NCBI GenBank assembly: GCA_000750105.3
Contig: JPHH03000021.1
Location: 248,001 to 312,000 of the forward strand
Direction: 5' to 3'
From: Tolypocladium sp. Sup5 PDA-1
Taxonomy: Eukaryota > Ascomycota > Sordariomycetes > Hypocreales > Ophiocordycipitaceae
Length of the DNA: 64,000 bases
Shown: piece by piece, positions 44,890 to 54,570 of the stretch
Numbering within the stretch: position 1 is the stretch's first letter
How the letters are laid out: each line of letters starts with the position of its first letter
Made by a program: the position numbers and the translations under genes
The notes under the pieces: model-generated
What the model was told of the DNA's origin: nothing
Databases searched by the model: none
Seen by the model: only the letters and a program-made list of their open reading frames with translations

Positions 44890-45877
44890 ATGTCCGACTC
44901 CCCCCAATCTCCTCCAAAGGATGTCGACCATGGTGCACAGTCACCCGACGAGGAAGGACAAATGAACGAGAATCACGACCCACAGTCGGCCGGCCTGGCG
45001 AGCTATGAGTTCGAGGGCGTTAAAGAACAGGATCGGTGGCTGCCTATAGCCAATGGTAAGTCCTCATCCCCCCCCTCGAGCTCAATCGTGATTTGTTCGT
45101 CTGGCCTCCAAGCCTGCCTTGCCTCTCCATCCGTCCCCAGCCTCGCATGCCCATCTGCCCGGCCATGTCTCACGATTCGCCCACCAACCCGACCGGCGCG
45201 CCTCACGCCTCCAAGGCCGACAAGGGAGATGAACTAGATGCTAACATTCGCAACTTTGCTCCAGTCGCCCGAATCATGAAGAACGCCCTGCCAGACAATG
45301 CCAAAATCGCCAAGGAAGCAAAGGAGTGTATGCAGGAGTGTGTTAGCGAATTCATCTCGTTTATCACGAGCGAAGGTAAGTGGCTGAATCCGCCCCCCCC
45401 CCGATCTGCTATCCGCCGAATCATTACAAGTTCTCATTATCCTCTCTCGTCGAGTACTTGATGCTAACGGGGCATGCTCCAGCCTCGGAAAAGTGTCAGC
45501 AGGAGAAGAGGAAGACTGTCAACGGAGAGGACATCTTGTTTGCCATGACGTCCCTGGGCTTCGAGAACTACGCCGAGGCCCTTAAGGTCTACCTCTCCAA
45601 GTATCGCGAGGTACCACTCCCCACCCCCATCCCATGTCCCGCGGACAGCCCTCGTTGACACCCGTAACAGCAACAGAACCAGTCTAACAGAGATCGCGTC
45701 ATGGAGAATACCTGGGGTGGCTCGATGATGCCCGGCGAAAAGGGTGAGCCAGGGGCTGCCGGCGGCGAGTACGCAGGGGCTGAAGGGTCAGCAGCTGCTG
45801 ACGGCAGTGCGGATCCCAACTACATGTATGGGTCGCACGCTGCGCATAACGGTGCTGGCGCTGGAGAAGGATACTAG
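44890..45877 (+). CDS. hapC: CCAAT-binding complex subunit HapC / NF-YB (HAP3)
   Basis: Histone-fold subunit of the CCAAT-binding complex (HapB/C/E), a broad regulator of respiration, iron use and secondary metabolism. Exons 44890-45055, 45265-45375, 45483-45610 and 45671-45877 give 203 residues. The core runs DRWLPIANVARIMKNALP, NAKIAKEAKECMQECVSEF, KRKTVNGEDILFAMTSLGF, ENYAEALKVYLSKYRE: the complete NF-YB histone fold with its DNA- and NF-YC-contacting helices. The C-terminal tail is Gly/Ala-rich and ends GAGAGEGY. Intron 1 is unusually long for this window (209 bp); intron 2 contains a run of 10 C. About 3.5 kb of non-coding sequence precedes it. Confidence 0.95.
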
Positions 45878-46997
45878 ACCCGGGCTCCCGTGGGCTTCAT
45901 CCCGACGACTGGCCAAACCAGGTGGCCTCTTCAGAAGCGAGAACCGACGCCGCTGCGGATTTGATCGCCTTTGATCATCATCGCCGCACCGTCACGGCCC
46001 TTTGCGTTTGATTTCGCCTTCAATATGTACGAATATAGGCGGTGCCTATGGTGTGAGTGGTTGTACCAGGAAGAAAACACATGTGCTTGCAGTACCTATA
46101 TGGGTTGACGGGGCAGGTCAGGGCTGGAAGATGGCTCCCTGGAAAAATTTGGAGGCCGTCTTTTGCCGATAGCTGGGTTGCCTGGGTTGTCTGGGTTGGA
46201 TGATAGATTCTTCAACGTTTCCTTCGGTTCACAGTGGTTGCAGGCTCGGGAGCGGTCCTGAGCTGCTCACAATTTCGACAGGCACACTGGGTGCTCAATG
46301 GGACCCGGGCGCAGAGTTACAGATTTATATAGGCTTGTTGTCTCCATGCACGTTTTATGGTCTCTGCGTCTGATTTCCCACGTTGCTGGCAGCTCACGCC
46401 TACGGATCTCGGGAACAGTGACTGTTTAGAGTCACTGATCTAGCTACTTCGTATGGGTACGGAGTATATGAGCCGGGCTTCTGGCCAGCCTTGGAAAAAA
46501 AAAATCAAGCTTGCTCTTTCATCATCCACGGATTGTGCAACATTGCTTTCGTCCTTGTGCCATGGCCAGCGTCTAGATGAGTGCCATCTTGTGGTTCGCG
46601 ACTCTGACGAGTGTAGACGCGCATGGACCACCATGTCGACGTTGGACAAATACAGCTGCGGAGCACGTGTGTTACCCCACCTTTTTGTCATCAAAAAAAC
46701 TTCCCACCGTTATCGAAAAATGTCAGCTCGGCGCCCTGCATCATCACCGCTTCCCCTGCAAACCCTGCGCGTCCAGGCTGCGATCCGCTCCCCGTCAAGC
46801 CAAACCATCGCATCCGCCGCCAGGAGCATCTCACGACCTCTTCGACTATGATTCCAAGCCCGTCTAGCATTTACTCGCTGCAGCTTTACCATTATATGAT
46901 CAAACCTTAGCGTACGACCCCAGCGCACGCCCCCAGCCACGTCCCGTCGCCACCAGTCGCAGTCGAGGCGCTGCCGCATCCGCGAGAAGCCATCTTC
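45878..46997. other. Intergenic region, HapC / RRN3
   Basis: About 1.1 kb: 3' end of HapC and promoter of RRN3. It contains three CTGGGTTG words in a row (about 46173-46199), TACGGAGTA at 46458-46466 and an A-run at about 46495-46503. No gene was seen. Confidence 0.6.
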
Positions 46998-49055
46998 ATG
47001 CGACCGTTCACACCAAAGGCGAGGACCCTGACTGGTCCCATCCCGAAGAGTTCGACGCCGGTCAAGTCGATCCTCAAGGCGGCCTCGGTCCTGGGGAGGA
47101 GGAAAGAGCTGCATGATGCTCCCGGCGACTCGCCAGAACCCCCCGAGAGCCCTACCAAGCGCCGAAAGGTCTTTTTCGATGAGATTCGAAATGTGACGTA
47201 CGAGGTTGGCCGCAGAACGATGGACGACGTCAAGCTGGAAGTGAGGTCCGCCTTGGAGGAGCACCTGCGCGGAAACGATGGGCAGTACGACATGCTCAAG
47301 GAGCTGTTCGCCAACGACAAGCAGAGGTATCTGCCCCCCGTCGTTGGCGAAGAGGACGACACCCTGAAGCCGCACGAGCTCCAGGTATACGTCATGGCAT
47401 TGACGAGCTGCGTCCCGATCCTGAAGGGAAAGGAGTGCAACGGCTTGGTCAGGAACATTTTGCGCTGCTCCTGGCTGGGGCGAGACGACGCTTTTGCCAA
47501 GGTGTTTACTCACTTTCTCGCTGCACTTGTCAGCGCTCAAGGCTCCTATCTTGTACCCGTCTTGTCCATGATGGTCGAGAAGTTCCGCGATACCCGCTCC
47601 TCCTCCTGGTGCGTTCCCGACTTCCCCGAGGTCAGCCGCGACACAATGCGCGAACGCCTGCACTCGACTATGCGATACCTACTACAAATGTTTCCTTCCG
47701 CTGCGGCAGTTCTGGAAAACCTGCTGGGCGCAAAGTTCCCGTTTCCCGACGACTCCATGAGGACACACATGGCTTATATTTACAACCTGCTTCGCGTCAA
47801 GAACTACGTTCCGAGTTTGCGAGACGAGATTCTAGACATCATCTTGAACCGGGTGGTCAAGATCGATTCGCAGATGCAAGTGGACTTGGAGGATCTCGAT
47901 GATGATGTCACGGCGGCCGTTATGTACGCGTTGCGGGAAAATCAACGGCAGACATCAGATTGGGAGGATGATGGCTCAGATGAGAGCGACAACGAGTCTG
48001 TCGATAGCGACGACCTGGATTACGACCAAGAGGCAGCCCGGATAAAGACGGTCAAGGAAAGCGTTGAGAAGATGGACGCGGTCCTGGACACCCTTTTCGG
48101 CTTCTACACACCGCACTTTCTACACCCGGGATCCGACAAGGCCTTTGACATGTTTACGATTATCCTCCGCGAGTTCGATCACATGGTGCTGCCTACATAC
48201 AAGTCGAGGCACACGCAGTTCCTCATCTTCCACTTCGCACAGCAGCACGAACGACTCACGGACGCCTTCTGCGGCCAGCTGATCGCAACGGCATTTCAAG
48301 GGAACACGCCGAATGTGTTGAAGCAGGCTGCGGCGGCATACCTGGCCAGCTTCGTTGCTCGAGGCGCACATGTACCCCGAACCCTTGTGCGGACCATGTT
48401 TCTACTCTTGATCCACCACCTGGAGCAGTATCGCAAGAAGTACGAGCCGCTATGCCGCGGGCCGGATCTGAAGCGATTCCATCCATACTACTCCCTGGTC
48501 CAAGCGACGCTATACATCTTCTGTTTCCGGTGGCAAGACCTGGTGTTGTCGGCTCCGGACATGGTCGACCCAGAGGACCCGGCGTCGTACATTGGACAGG
48601 ACTTGGAGTGGGTGGGATCGTCGAGGAAGGATCTCTCTGTGCAGATCTTTGGCAAGCTGAATCCCTTGAAGGTGTGCGCGCCTGTGATTGTGGAAGAGTT
48701 CGCCAAGCTGGCCCACCGGCTGAACTTCATGTACATCTACCCGCTGGTGGAGAGCAACAAACGCGTCCGACTCACGCAGTACCTGTCGGCGACGTACGCG
48801 ACCGGAGGTGCTCTGCGCGATGCGGGATACGAGGCGCAAGGCGAGAGCTTTCACCAGCTCGACCCGTACTTCCCGTTCGACCCATACCAGCTGCCGATCA
48901 GCAAGCGGTGGCTGGACAACGACTACGTCCACTGGAAGTCGGTGCCTGGCCTAAACGCCGACGAGGAAGACGACAGCGATGATATGGAGGACGAGGACGA
49001 GGACGACATAATAGAGGGGACGGCGACGGACAGCGAGGGCGACGACTTTGAGTAG
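46998..49055 (+). CDS. rrn3: RNA polymerase I initiation factor RRN3 (TIF-IA)
   Basis: Binds RNA polymerase I and makes it able to start rRNA transcription; acts in the nucleolus and is a main point of growth control. Single exon, 685 residues. Family blocks include SWLGRDDAFAKVFTHFLAAL, SCVPILKGKECNGLVRNILR, FTIILREFDHMVLPTYKSRH, FLIFHFAQQ, YLASFVARGAHVP, HPYYSLVQATLYIFCFRW and FPFDPYQLP near the C-terminus. An acidic serine-rich insert (DWEDDGSDESDNESVDSDD) and an acidic C-terminal tail are normal for the family. The ATG at 46998 opens MRPFTPKARTLTGPIPKSSTP. No intron is needed, unlike most genes here. Confidence 0.95.
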   Translation: MRPFTPKARTLTGPIPKSSTPVKSILKAASVLGRRKELHDAPGDSPEPPESPTKRRKVFFDEIRNVTYEVGRRTMDDVKLEVRSALEEHLRGNDGQYDMLKELFANDKQRYLPPVVGEEDDTLKPHELQVYVMALTSCVPILKGKECNGLVRNILRCSWLGRDDAFAKVFTHFLAALVSAQGSYLVPVLSMMVEKFRDTRSSSWCVPDFPEVSRDTMRERLHSTMRYLLQMFPSAAAVLENLLGAKFPFPDDSMRTHMAYIYNLLRVKNYVPSLRDEILDIILNRVVKIDSQMQVDLEDLDDDVTAAVMYALRENQRQTSDWEDDGSDESDNESVDSDDLDYDQEAARIKTVKESVEKMDAVLDTLFGFYTPHFLHPGSDKAFDMFTIILREFDHMVLPTYKSRHTQFLIFHFAQQHERLTDAFCGQLIATAFQGNTPNVLKQAAAAYLASFVARGAHVPRTLVRTMFLLLIHHLEQYRKKYEPLCRGPDLKRFHPYYSLVQATLYIFCFRWQDLVLSAPDMVDPEDPASYIGQDLEWVGSSRKDLSVQIFGKLNPLKVCAPVIVEEFAKLAHRLNFMYIYPLVESNKRVRLTQYLSATYATGGALRDAGYEAQGESFHQLDPYFPFDPYQLPISKRWLDNDYVHWKSVPGLNADEEDDSDDMEDEDEDDIIEGTATDSEGDDFE

Positions 49056-49878
49056 AGCTAGAAGTCGAGAGCAGCGTCTGTTGGACGTTGGGGATTTGGC
49101 TTTGATTGGCTTTTGTGGATTGATTTGAGAACCATACGGAAGGGCATCAGCGAGGAGTTGGAGGGAAAATCGTTTATCGTTTTTGAAGCGGCCAGACGTA
49201 GCCATGAATTTACGGTCTTGACTCTTGAGAAGCAACTGTGCCAATGACGTGTCGGCGTGACGTGTCGGCGCCCCGGGGGGGGAGAGGGGGGTGGTGTTGC
49301 GGGTGTTGCACGATGAGCCGTTGAAGCGGTTGTTTACAACACAAGGGGCTGCAGGAAGTAGTACAAAGATCGAGGGTAAACTGCCGAGACGGAAAGATGC
49401 CAAGATGCCTCGTTATTAAGGCTGCTGGCAGGCAGCATTCCGGACATGGCTGGAAGGGCGTACATAGAGAAGGAGCGGAGTTATTACCCAACGGGGACGA
49501 GGTTATTTTTGGTGGTCGGCTTTGACTTTTGCAACGCAACGTCTTCTCTCCCCCAGTTCAGTCAGTCCCTCTCTCTGCCGGGAGCCGCCAAAAGCCATGT
49601 GGCTGATGCTGATGCAGCTCCTCCTCACCGACTGACATGCGGGACCAGCCCTGCGCAGCCCTCCAATTACGAGTAGCAGCATCATCATACGCCGCATGCA
49701 GCGTCTCTTAGTTGCCAGTGCATCGCATCAACCAACCTCGAAGACAGATTGCATCCTCGTACCGGCCTCGGCTCATTGCAGAGTTGACGCGTAGTCGACA
49801 GTCCTCGACTCCTCGTCCTCCTTGGCACATACACACGGCGCGCGTACCCAATCGGGAGCAGACGGACGTGAGCCCACC
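49056..49878. other. Intergenic region, RRN3 / bZIP gene
   Basis: Contains the RRN3 3' end and, at 49659-49675, a 17-bp sequence found again upstream of the permease. No supported gene apart from the possible leader exon that follows. Confidence 0.6.
49659..49675. repeat. 17-bp sequence shared with the permease leader (copy 1)
   Basis: CCCTCCAATTACGAGTA, identical to 54528-54544. This copy lies about 200 bp upstream of the possible first bZIP exon. Confidence 0.85.
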
Positions 49879-50000
49879 ATGGCCGACGACGATTCCAGCG
49901 AGCGGCCGTCGTTCGCGACGTTTTGGAGGAAGGGCAAGGACAAGCTACGGGGTAAGAGGGCTGGGGCCGCCGAGCAGCAGACGCCGCAGGGCAGCGACCA
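49879..50000 (+). other. Possible alternative first exon of the bZIP gene
   Basis: An ATG in strong context (CCCACCATGG) opens MADDDSSERPSFATFWRKGK and continues with basic, protein-like sequence. Splicing at 50000 (donor GTGTGA) to the acceptor at 50385 would join in frame to the bZIP reading frame 25 bases before its ATG. The donor is weak and the intron (385 bp) is long for this genome. It could equally be a short upstream reading frame. Confidence 0.35.
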
Positions 50001-50410
50001 GTGTGAGTGTCTCGATTGATTCCATTTGCGTCTTCCTCGTGTCGCCGACGTCTTTCTATCGCGTGGTGGCCGGCCTTCGATCCTCTGTCTTTTCCTTGCA
50101 AGTCGCCCCCCCACCATCTGGCTTCACGCGTCGCGCCTCATGATTTGTCATGGCGGGAGACGGGCGGGAGAGAGGCGCTCCGGGATGATTCCACGCACCT
50201 GGGTCGCTGAGGGATTGCAAAGTGGCCCTCGAGATTTCTCCCGCCGGGCTCTTTCAATATCCGTAGAAACATGGTCTGGGATGATGGCTTGCGCTCTATT
50301 GATTCCCAGCATGGAATACGGCGTAGCGGCCGTGCGCGCGCTTCTTATACACCCACAACCTCCCCGATGCACTTCTGCAATTCAGATATCACCATCTCAA
50401 ACCTGCACCC

Positions 50411-51639
50411 ATGCCGTACATGAAGAGGGCTAAATCAAAGACAGCTCCCACTACCGGCGGCGAGAGCCCCGAAAAGGACCAAGCCAAGGCGGACAAGGCC
50501 AAGTCGGACAGGGAAAAGGCGCTGCTGCGGCGCCAGCAAGTCCGGCGCGCGCAGATACAGCATCGCCAGCGCAAGGCCAACTACCTCAAGCAGCTGGAGC
50601 TGGACGTGACGCAGCTGCGGGACCTCATCTCGCTGACGGAGCACGAGGGGCGTGTGCTGAAGAAGGAGAATGAGGACATACGGACGACGCTGAGGGGGGC
50701 CGGCGTGGGCAGCCCGGCGTTGGTGCAACCGCCTCGACCGTCCCAGTCACAGACGCCGGCGGGAATACCAGAGGTTACTTTCGGAGAGCTGCAGCTGGCA
50801 GAGGCTCCCGAGCCGATGCAGGTGGACACGCTGGCGCCTTTGCAAACCGATTCAACTGCACCTCCTCCCGCCCCTCCCAAGGCGGGCTCGTCGGAGCTGT
50901 TTGGCGACATCGACATCGACGACTGGACCGTCACGCTTAGCATGGACGAGACCATGGGCACGCCCTGCTTCCACCTGAGCTCCGGCTCCTCGGGCGCCAG
51001 CGTAGCGAGCATCGCCAGCCCGGCCAGGTCCGTCGGCGACGTGCAGCTCACGCCGGCGCAGGAGCAGCGCGCCATCAACTTTATCCTCGCGTGAGTCTGC
51101 CCATATGCGCCTCTCTTTCTACTTGCACTGACACGTATAACAGCCTCGAGCACGTCTGCTGGAACCACTTCGGCCCCGGCGACGTTGAGTGCCACGACCA
51201 CGAGCCGGGCCAGGACGCGGGCCACGCCCTCATGGCCTCGGCGTACTGCATGGCCAGCGCCCCCGAGACGGTCTACACGGACCGCCAGGCCCTCGACAGC
51301 AGCGGCAGCAGCAGCAGCAGCAAGAAGAAGCGCTCTCCCGCCCCGTCGCCGGCCCTGCAGTGGGCCGCGCTGGGCATCACCCTCGAGTCGCTGCACGGGC
51401 TCGCGAGCTCGCTCAACCCGGGCGACCAGGAGATCGCGCCCGTGCAGGCCTGGTTCGAGCTCGCGAGCCGCTACCCGGTAGATATGCTCATGGGCGGGCG
51501 CGTGCTCGACACGCTGCAGCGCGAGTTCAGGGGCGTGGTGCGCTGCGTCGCGTTTGGCGCCGCGATTGAGCGGCTGGCGTTTGAGAGCGTCATTGCGCGC
51601 GTGCTGGGGCCGTCCGAGGGCTCGCTGTATTCATCTTAG
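50411..51639 (+). CDS. bZIP-type transcription factor, fungal-specific
   Basis: Exons 50411-51090 and 51144-51639 give 391 residues from the ATG at 50411. The basic region RRQQVRRAQIQHRQRKANYL followed by KQLELDVTQLRDLISL is a bZIP of the Yap/RsmA-like fungal type, in which the usual invariant Asn of the basic region is replaced (RAQIQHRQRK); it may be a specialised DNA-contact variant. A long Pro/Gln/Ser-rich linker with an acidic aromatic patch (ELFGDIDIDDWTVTLSMDE) leads to a conserved C-terminal domain (FILALEHVCWNHFGPGD) containing HDHEPGQDAGHALMAS and ALGITLESLHGLASSLNPGDQEIAPVQAWFEL. The target is unknown. It converges on the P450 (350 bp). The start is uncertain because an upstream exon may exist. 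Confidence 0.8.
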
Positions 51640-51989
51640 GACTCGCGTATGCGGCTTCTGCTTGATGAGAGCATGTCCTGTTCCGTCGCGAGGGGTTGAC
51701 TGGAGTCTAGGACTCGGCGTCGTCGAGGCGAGGCGCTGTGCCAGCTGTGAGGGACGATCTATGTAACATCTACGAAAGGGGAGGGGCTGTAACATGACCC
51801 GGATGGCGGAGAGCTATTGCACTTGATAGTCTTGAAGAGAAGTGAGTCGACATGATTGGTCCATATTTCAGGAGAATAGTCCCAGCTTTCCGATCGCCAC
51901 TGGCTGAAGTGAGACCGAGCGGATCACGTTGTCTTGCTCTTGTTTGCATACGGACCAATACTCCCTGACAGCCTCACCTCCGTGCAACG
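51640..51989. other. Convergent intergenic region, bZIP / P450
   Basis: About 350 bp between two facing stops. No gene or distinctive element was seen. Confidence 0.6.
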
Positions 51990-53980
51990 TCAGGCTTCAC
52001 CCCTCGCAACCGTCTTGATGAAGAGGCTGTCCGTCAACACAGCAGCAACCCACTCCCTTCTTTCTGGCAGTTGCACCGGATGCCAACCATGGTGTGTCTC
52101 ATCGCTCGTGAACGCGGCTGAGCGACCGTCGTCGGCCGCCAGGACGCGGAACCGCTTCAGCAGCTGGGAGAGGCTAAGATACAGCTCGTAATACGAAAAG
52201 CTGGACAATCAGCTAGTGGCCATGGCAACAGGGTCCGGGACTTACTGCGCTCCCATGCAGATGTTGGCCCCTTTAGAAAATGGAATGTAGAATTTGTCCC
52301 TGAGGGCGTCGTCCTTGAAGGCTGCTCCATCTTCGTCGATCCATCTGAAGGGATCAAACAGCTCTGGTTCTGGAAAGGCGCTTTCGTCCCGAAGATACCA
52401 GATTGGAGACGAGGTTACAACAGTCTGACAGGTGGTTACTGAGTGCTTCGGGGACATACTGGGGGTACTTCGTACGTACACCTTGAGGGATGAACTTGCC
52501 ATGAAGCTCGACGCCACCGGCTGGAACTATTCGCGGTAGCATGGCAGCGGCAGTGCCGGCCCAGCGAATGCCTTCTTTGATCAACGCCTTCAAGCGGGGG
52601 ATGCTCTCGAGGGTCGACATGTCAGTGGAGAACGCGGCTCGAGAGATGTCTCCGTACAGCTCCTCCTGATACAGCGGGTTCCGGGAAAGGGCAAATACGA
52701 TGTGCGCGAGAGACGCCGATGTCGTGTCGGTTCCTGGGCCGAGATTCTCCTTGGCCTCGGAGAGAGCGGTCTCCCGGGCTATGCCGGACGACACCATGAC
52801 CTGGATGAGGTTTGGAGACGACGACTTGACTGACCCTTGGGGGTTGAGATTCTCGCTCCAGGCGTCGTGAGCCCACTGCAGTTTGCATGAGCCTCTGCCC
52901 CGAGCCACCCACTGGCCAAACTCACCTGATCGAATTGGCGCAGCCCTTCACAGTGTGACGCCCTGGATCCATTCACCAGATTGGTGAAATGGTCAAACGA
53001 CGTCCATGCCTCATACAGGACGGGGAAATTCATCAGCTGTTGAAACGGTCAGCGTCGAAGCTTGCCGGTGGCTGCACTCTCACTCGCCAGCGGCATCCAG
53101 GTTGCCTTTTCGTCGTTCTTGGCCACCATGGACATGCTTGCACCGCCCTCCCACACCTTGACGGCTTCGAGAGGCTTGCCAAACGAGAAGTCGGCTACGC
53201 GAGTCAGTTCCCAGCGCGGACTCAACACCAGGGGGTTGCTGAGCGTACACATGATGTCCGCCTCGAGCGCGCGGCACGCGGAGCCGGCGTCGAAGGGCCC
53301 CTGTTTCCGCGCCAGCGCCCCGACGAACTCGTGAATATGGCGAAGCATCAGGGACTCCAAGTTCTGGATCCTGCTCCGGTTGAACAACTGTCCCATGATT
53401 CTCCGGCGCTTGGCGTGCTCCTCTGGGTGGCTAGGCCGGCGGCCGTGTTAGCGGCCTGGTCCGTCGAGAGACTCACGCATGACCTACGTGATGGAGAAGA
53501 GAGCAGGGTGGCCGTCTTGCACAAACTGGCCGTAGTTTCTGGGGTCCTTGATGAAGCCGCTATTTACCTTGTGCACGGTGTTGTATCCTTCTATCGAGTA
53601 AAACGACACTTCGTTGGGGCCAATACGTATGAGGGGACCTTGAAGTGAAGGAATCAAACAGGTCAGGGCCCAATAACCAACTCAACCAGACTGGCTGTAC
53701 GGGCTACTAACCGAGCCTGCGGTGAAGACGGGGAAGATCCAAGGTGATTGTCCCTTGATACTCTCGGGGAAACGCCCACAAGAGCCGCGAGTAAGCAGCG
53801 CCCCATCCCGCGTTGGGTATCTTGGACAACGGCGACGTATGTGCTTCGATGACGGCCTGGAACCATGTCAGCATGGCGCTGCAAAGGCTTACGGGCTTGG
53901 TATTCAAGCATACATACCTTGGAGAGGGTCAGCAGCGCCAGGAAGAGCAAGACTGCGCCGGCCAGGGTAAGTAGCTCCAT
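51990..53980 (-). CDS. Microsomal cytochrome P450 monooxygenase
   Basis: Nine exons: 53980-53918, 53856-53712, 53638-53488, 53430-53249, 53194-53088, 53036-52926, 52875-52480, 52424-52246, 52200-51990; 514 residues. An N-terminal membrane anchor (MELLTLAGAVLLFLALLTL) is followed by LIRIGPNEVSFYS, HPEEHAKRRRIMGQLF, the I-helix LGPGTDTTSASL, the K-helix EGIRW (ExxR), FDPFRW and the heme loop FSKGANICMGA, whose Cys is the axial ligand. All core P450 motifs are intact. The intron between exons 5 and 6 keeps the frame only if it begins with GC (CTG|GCGAGT) rather than GT. A second possible start at 54010 adds ten residues. The family and substrate cannot be told. It is divergent from the permease. 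Confidence 0.88.
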
Positions 53981-54570
53981 CGTGATGATGGATGGTGGTG
54001 AGGGTGACATGAGAGGCGAGTTCAGGTTGCACTCAAACGGAAGCTCGATTGTCCATCTACGTACCCCGTAGACTATGCTCGAGTGACGGCCCGAGTCTCA
54101 TGATATATGCCCCTCGACAAGACGAAGACGATGATAATTGCGGCCGATTGAGAATTGGGATACGTTACTTGCGCCCAAATTGCGTGATGCTTCCTTTGTT
54201 TCGATTCCCCCATCGACCCGCGGGCCCCGGATTGCTTCATTCGGCCCTCTTCACTATCCGGCAGGCAACGCCGTTATATCATGAGCCAACGTCGAGGTTT
54301 TTTTCTCGAATTGTCGATGTCGCTATCCGAGCTTCTGTATGGCGTAATAATACCGCGAAGCCATTGGGCGCGTCCCGCCTACAGCAAACGCCATGAATCT
54401 TTGTGGAGCCAGCCCATCTCCATGCGGCTGCTACAGGGTTTTCGCGCACACTACAGACTAAGGGTACAGACTACTCCGACCAACCTTATAAGTCCCGTCC
54501 ATTTCGCGCCTCGACTATCCGCAGGAACCCTCCAATTACGAGTATGCACGATCGCGCGGGAGCCGGAAAC
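53981..54570. promoter_or_regulatory. Divergent promoter region, P450 / permease
   Basis: 590 bp shared by the P450 (minus) and the permease (plus). It holds copy 2 of the shared 17-mer at 54528-54544, ending at a possible upstream ATG (54544) of the permease. A divergent arrangement of an enzyme and a transporter invites co-regulation (inference). Confidence 0.5.
54528..54544. repeat. 17-bp sequence shared with the bZIP upstream region (copy 2)
   Basis: Identical to 49659-49675. It ends immediately upstream of, or overlapping, a potential in-frame ATG of the permease and 27 bp before the preferred start at 54571. Confidence 0.85.

Noticed and set aside
46710..47663. 317-codon minus-strand frame opposite RRN3
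   Set aside because: Antisense shadow of the RRN3 5' end; no domain of its own.
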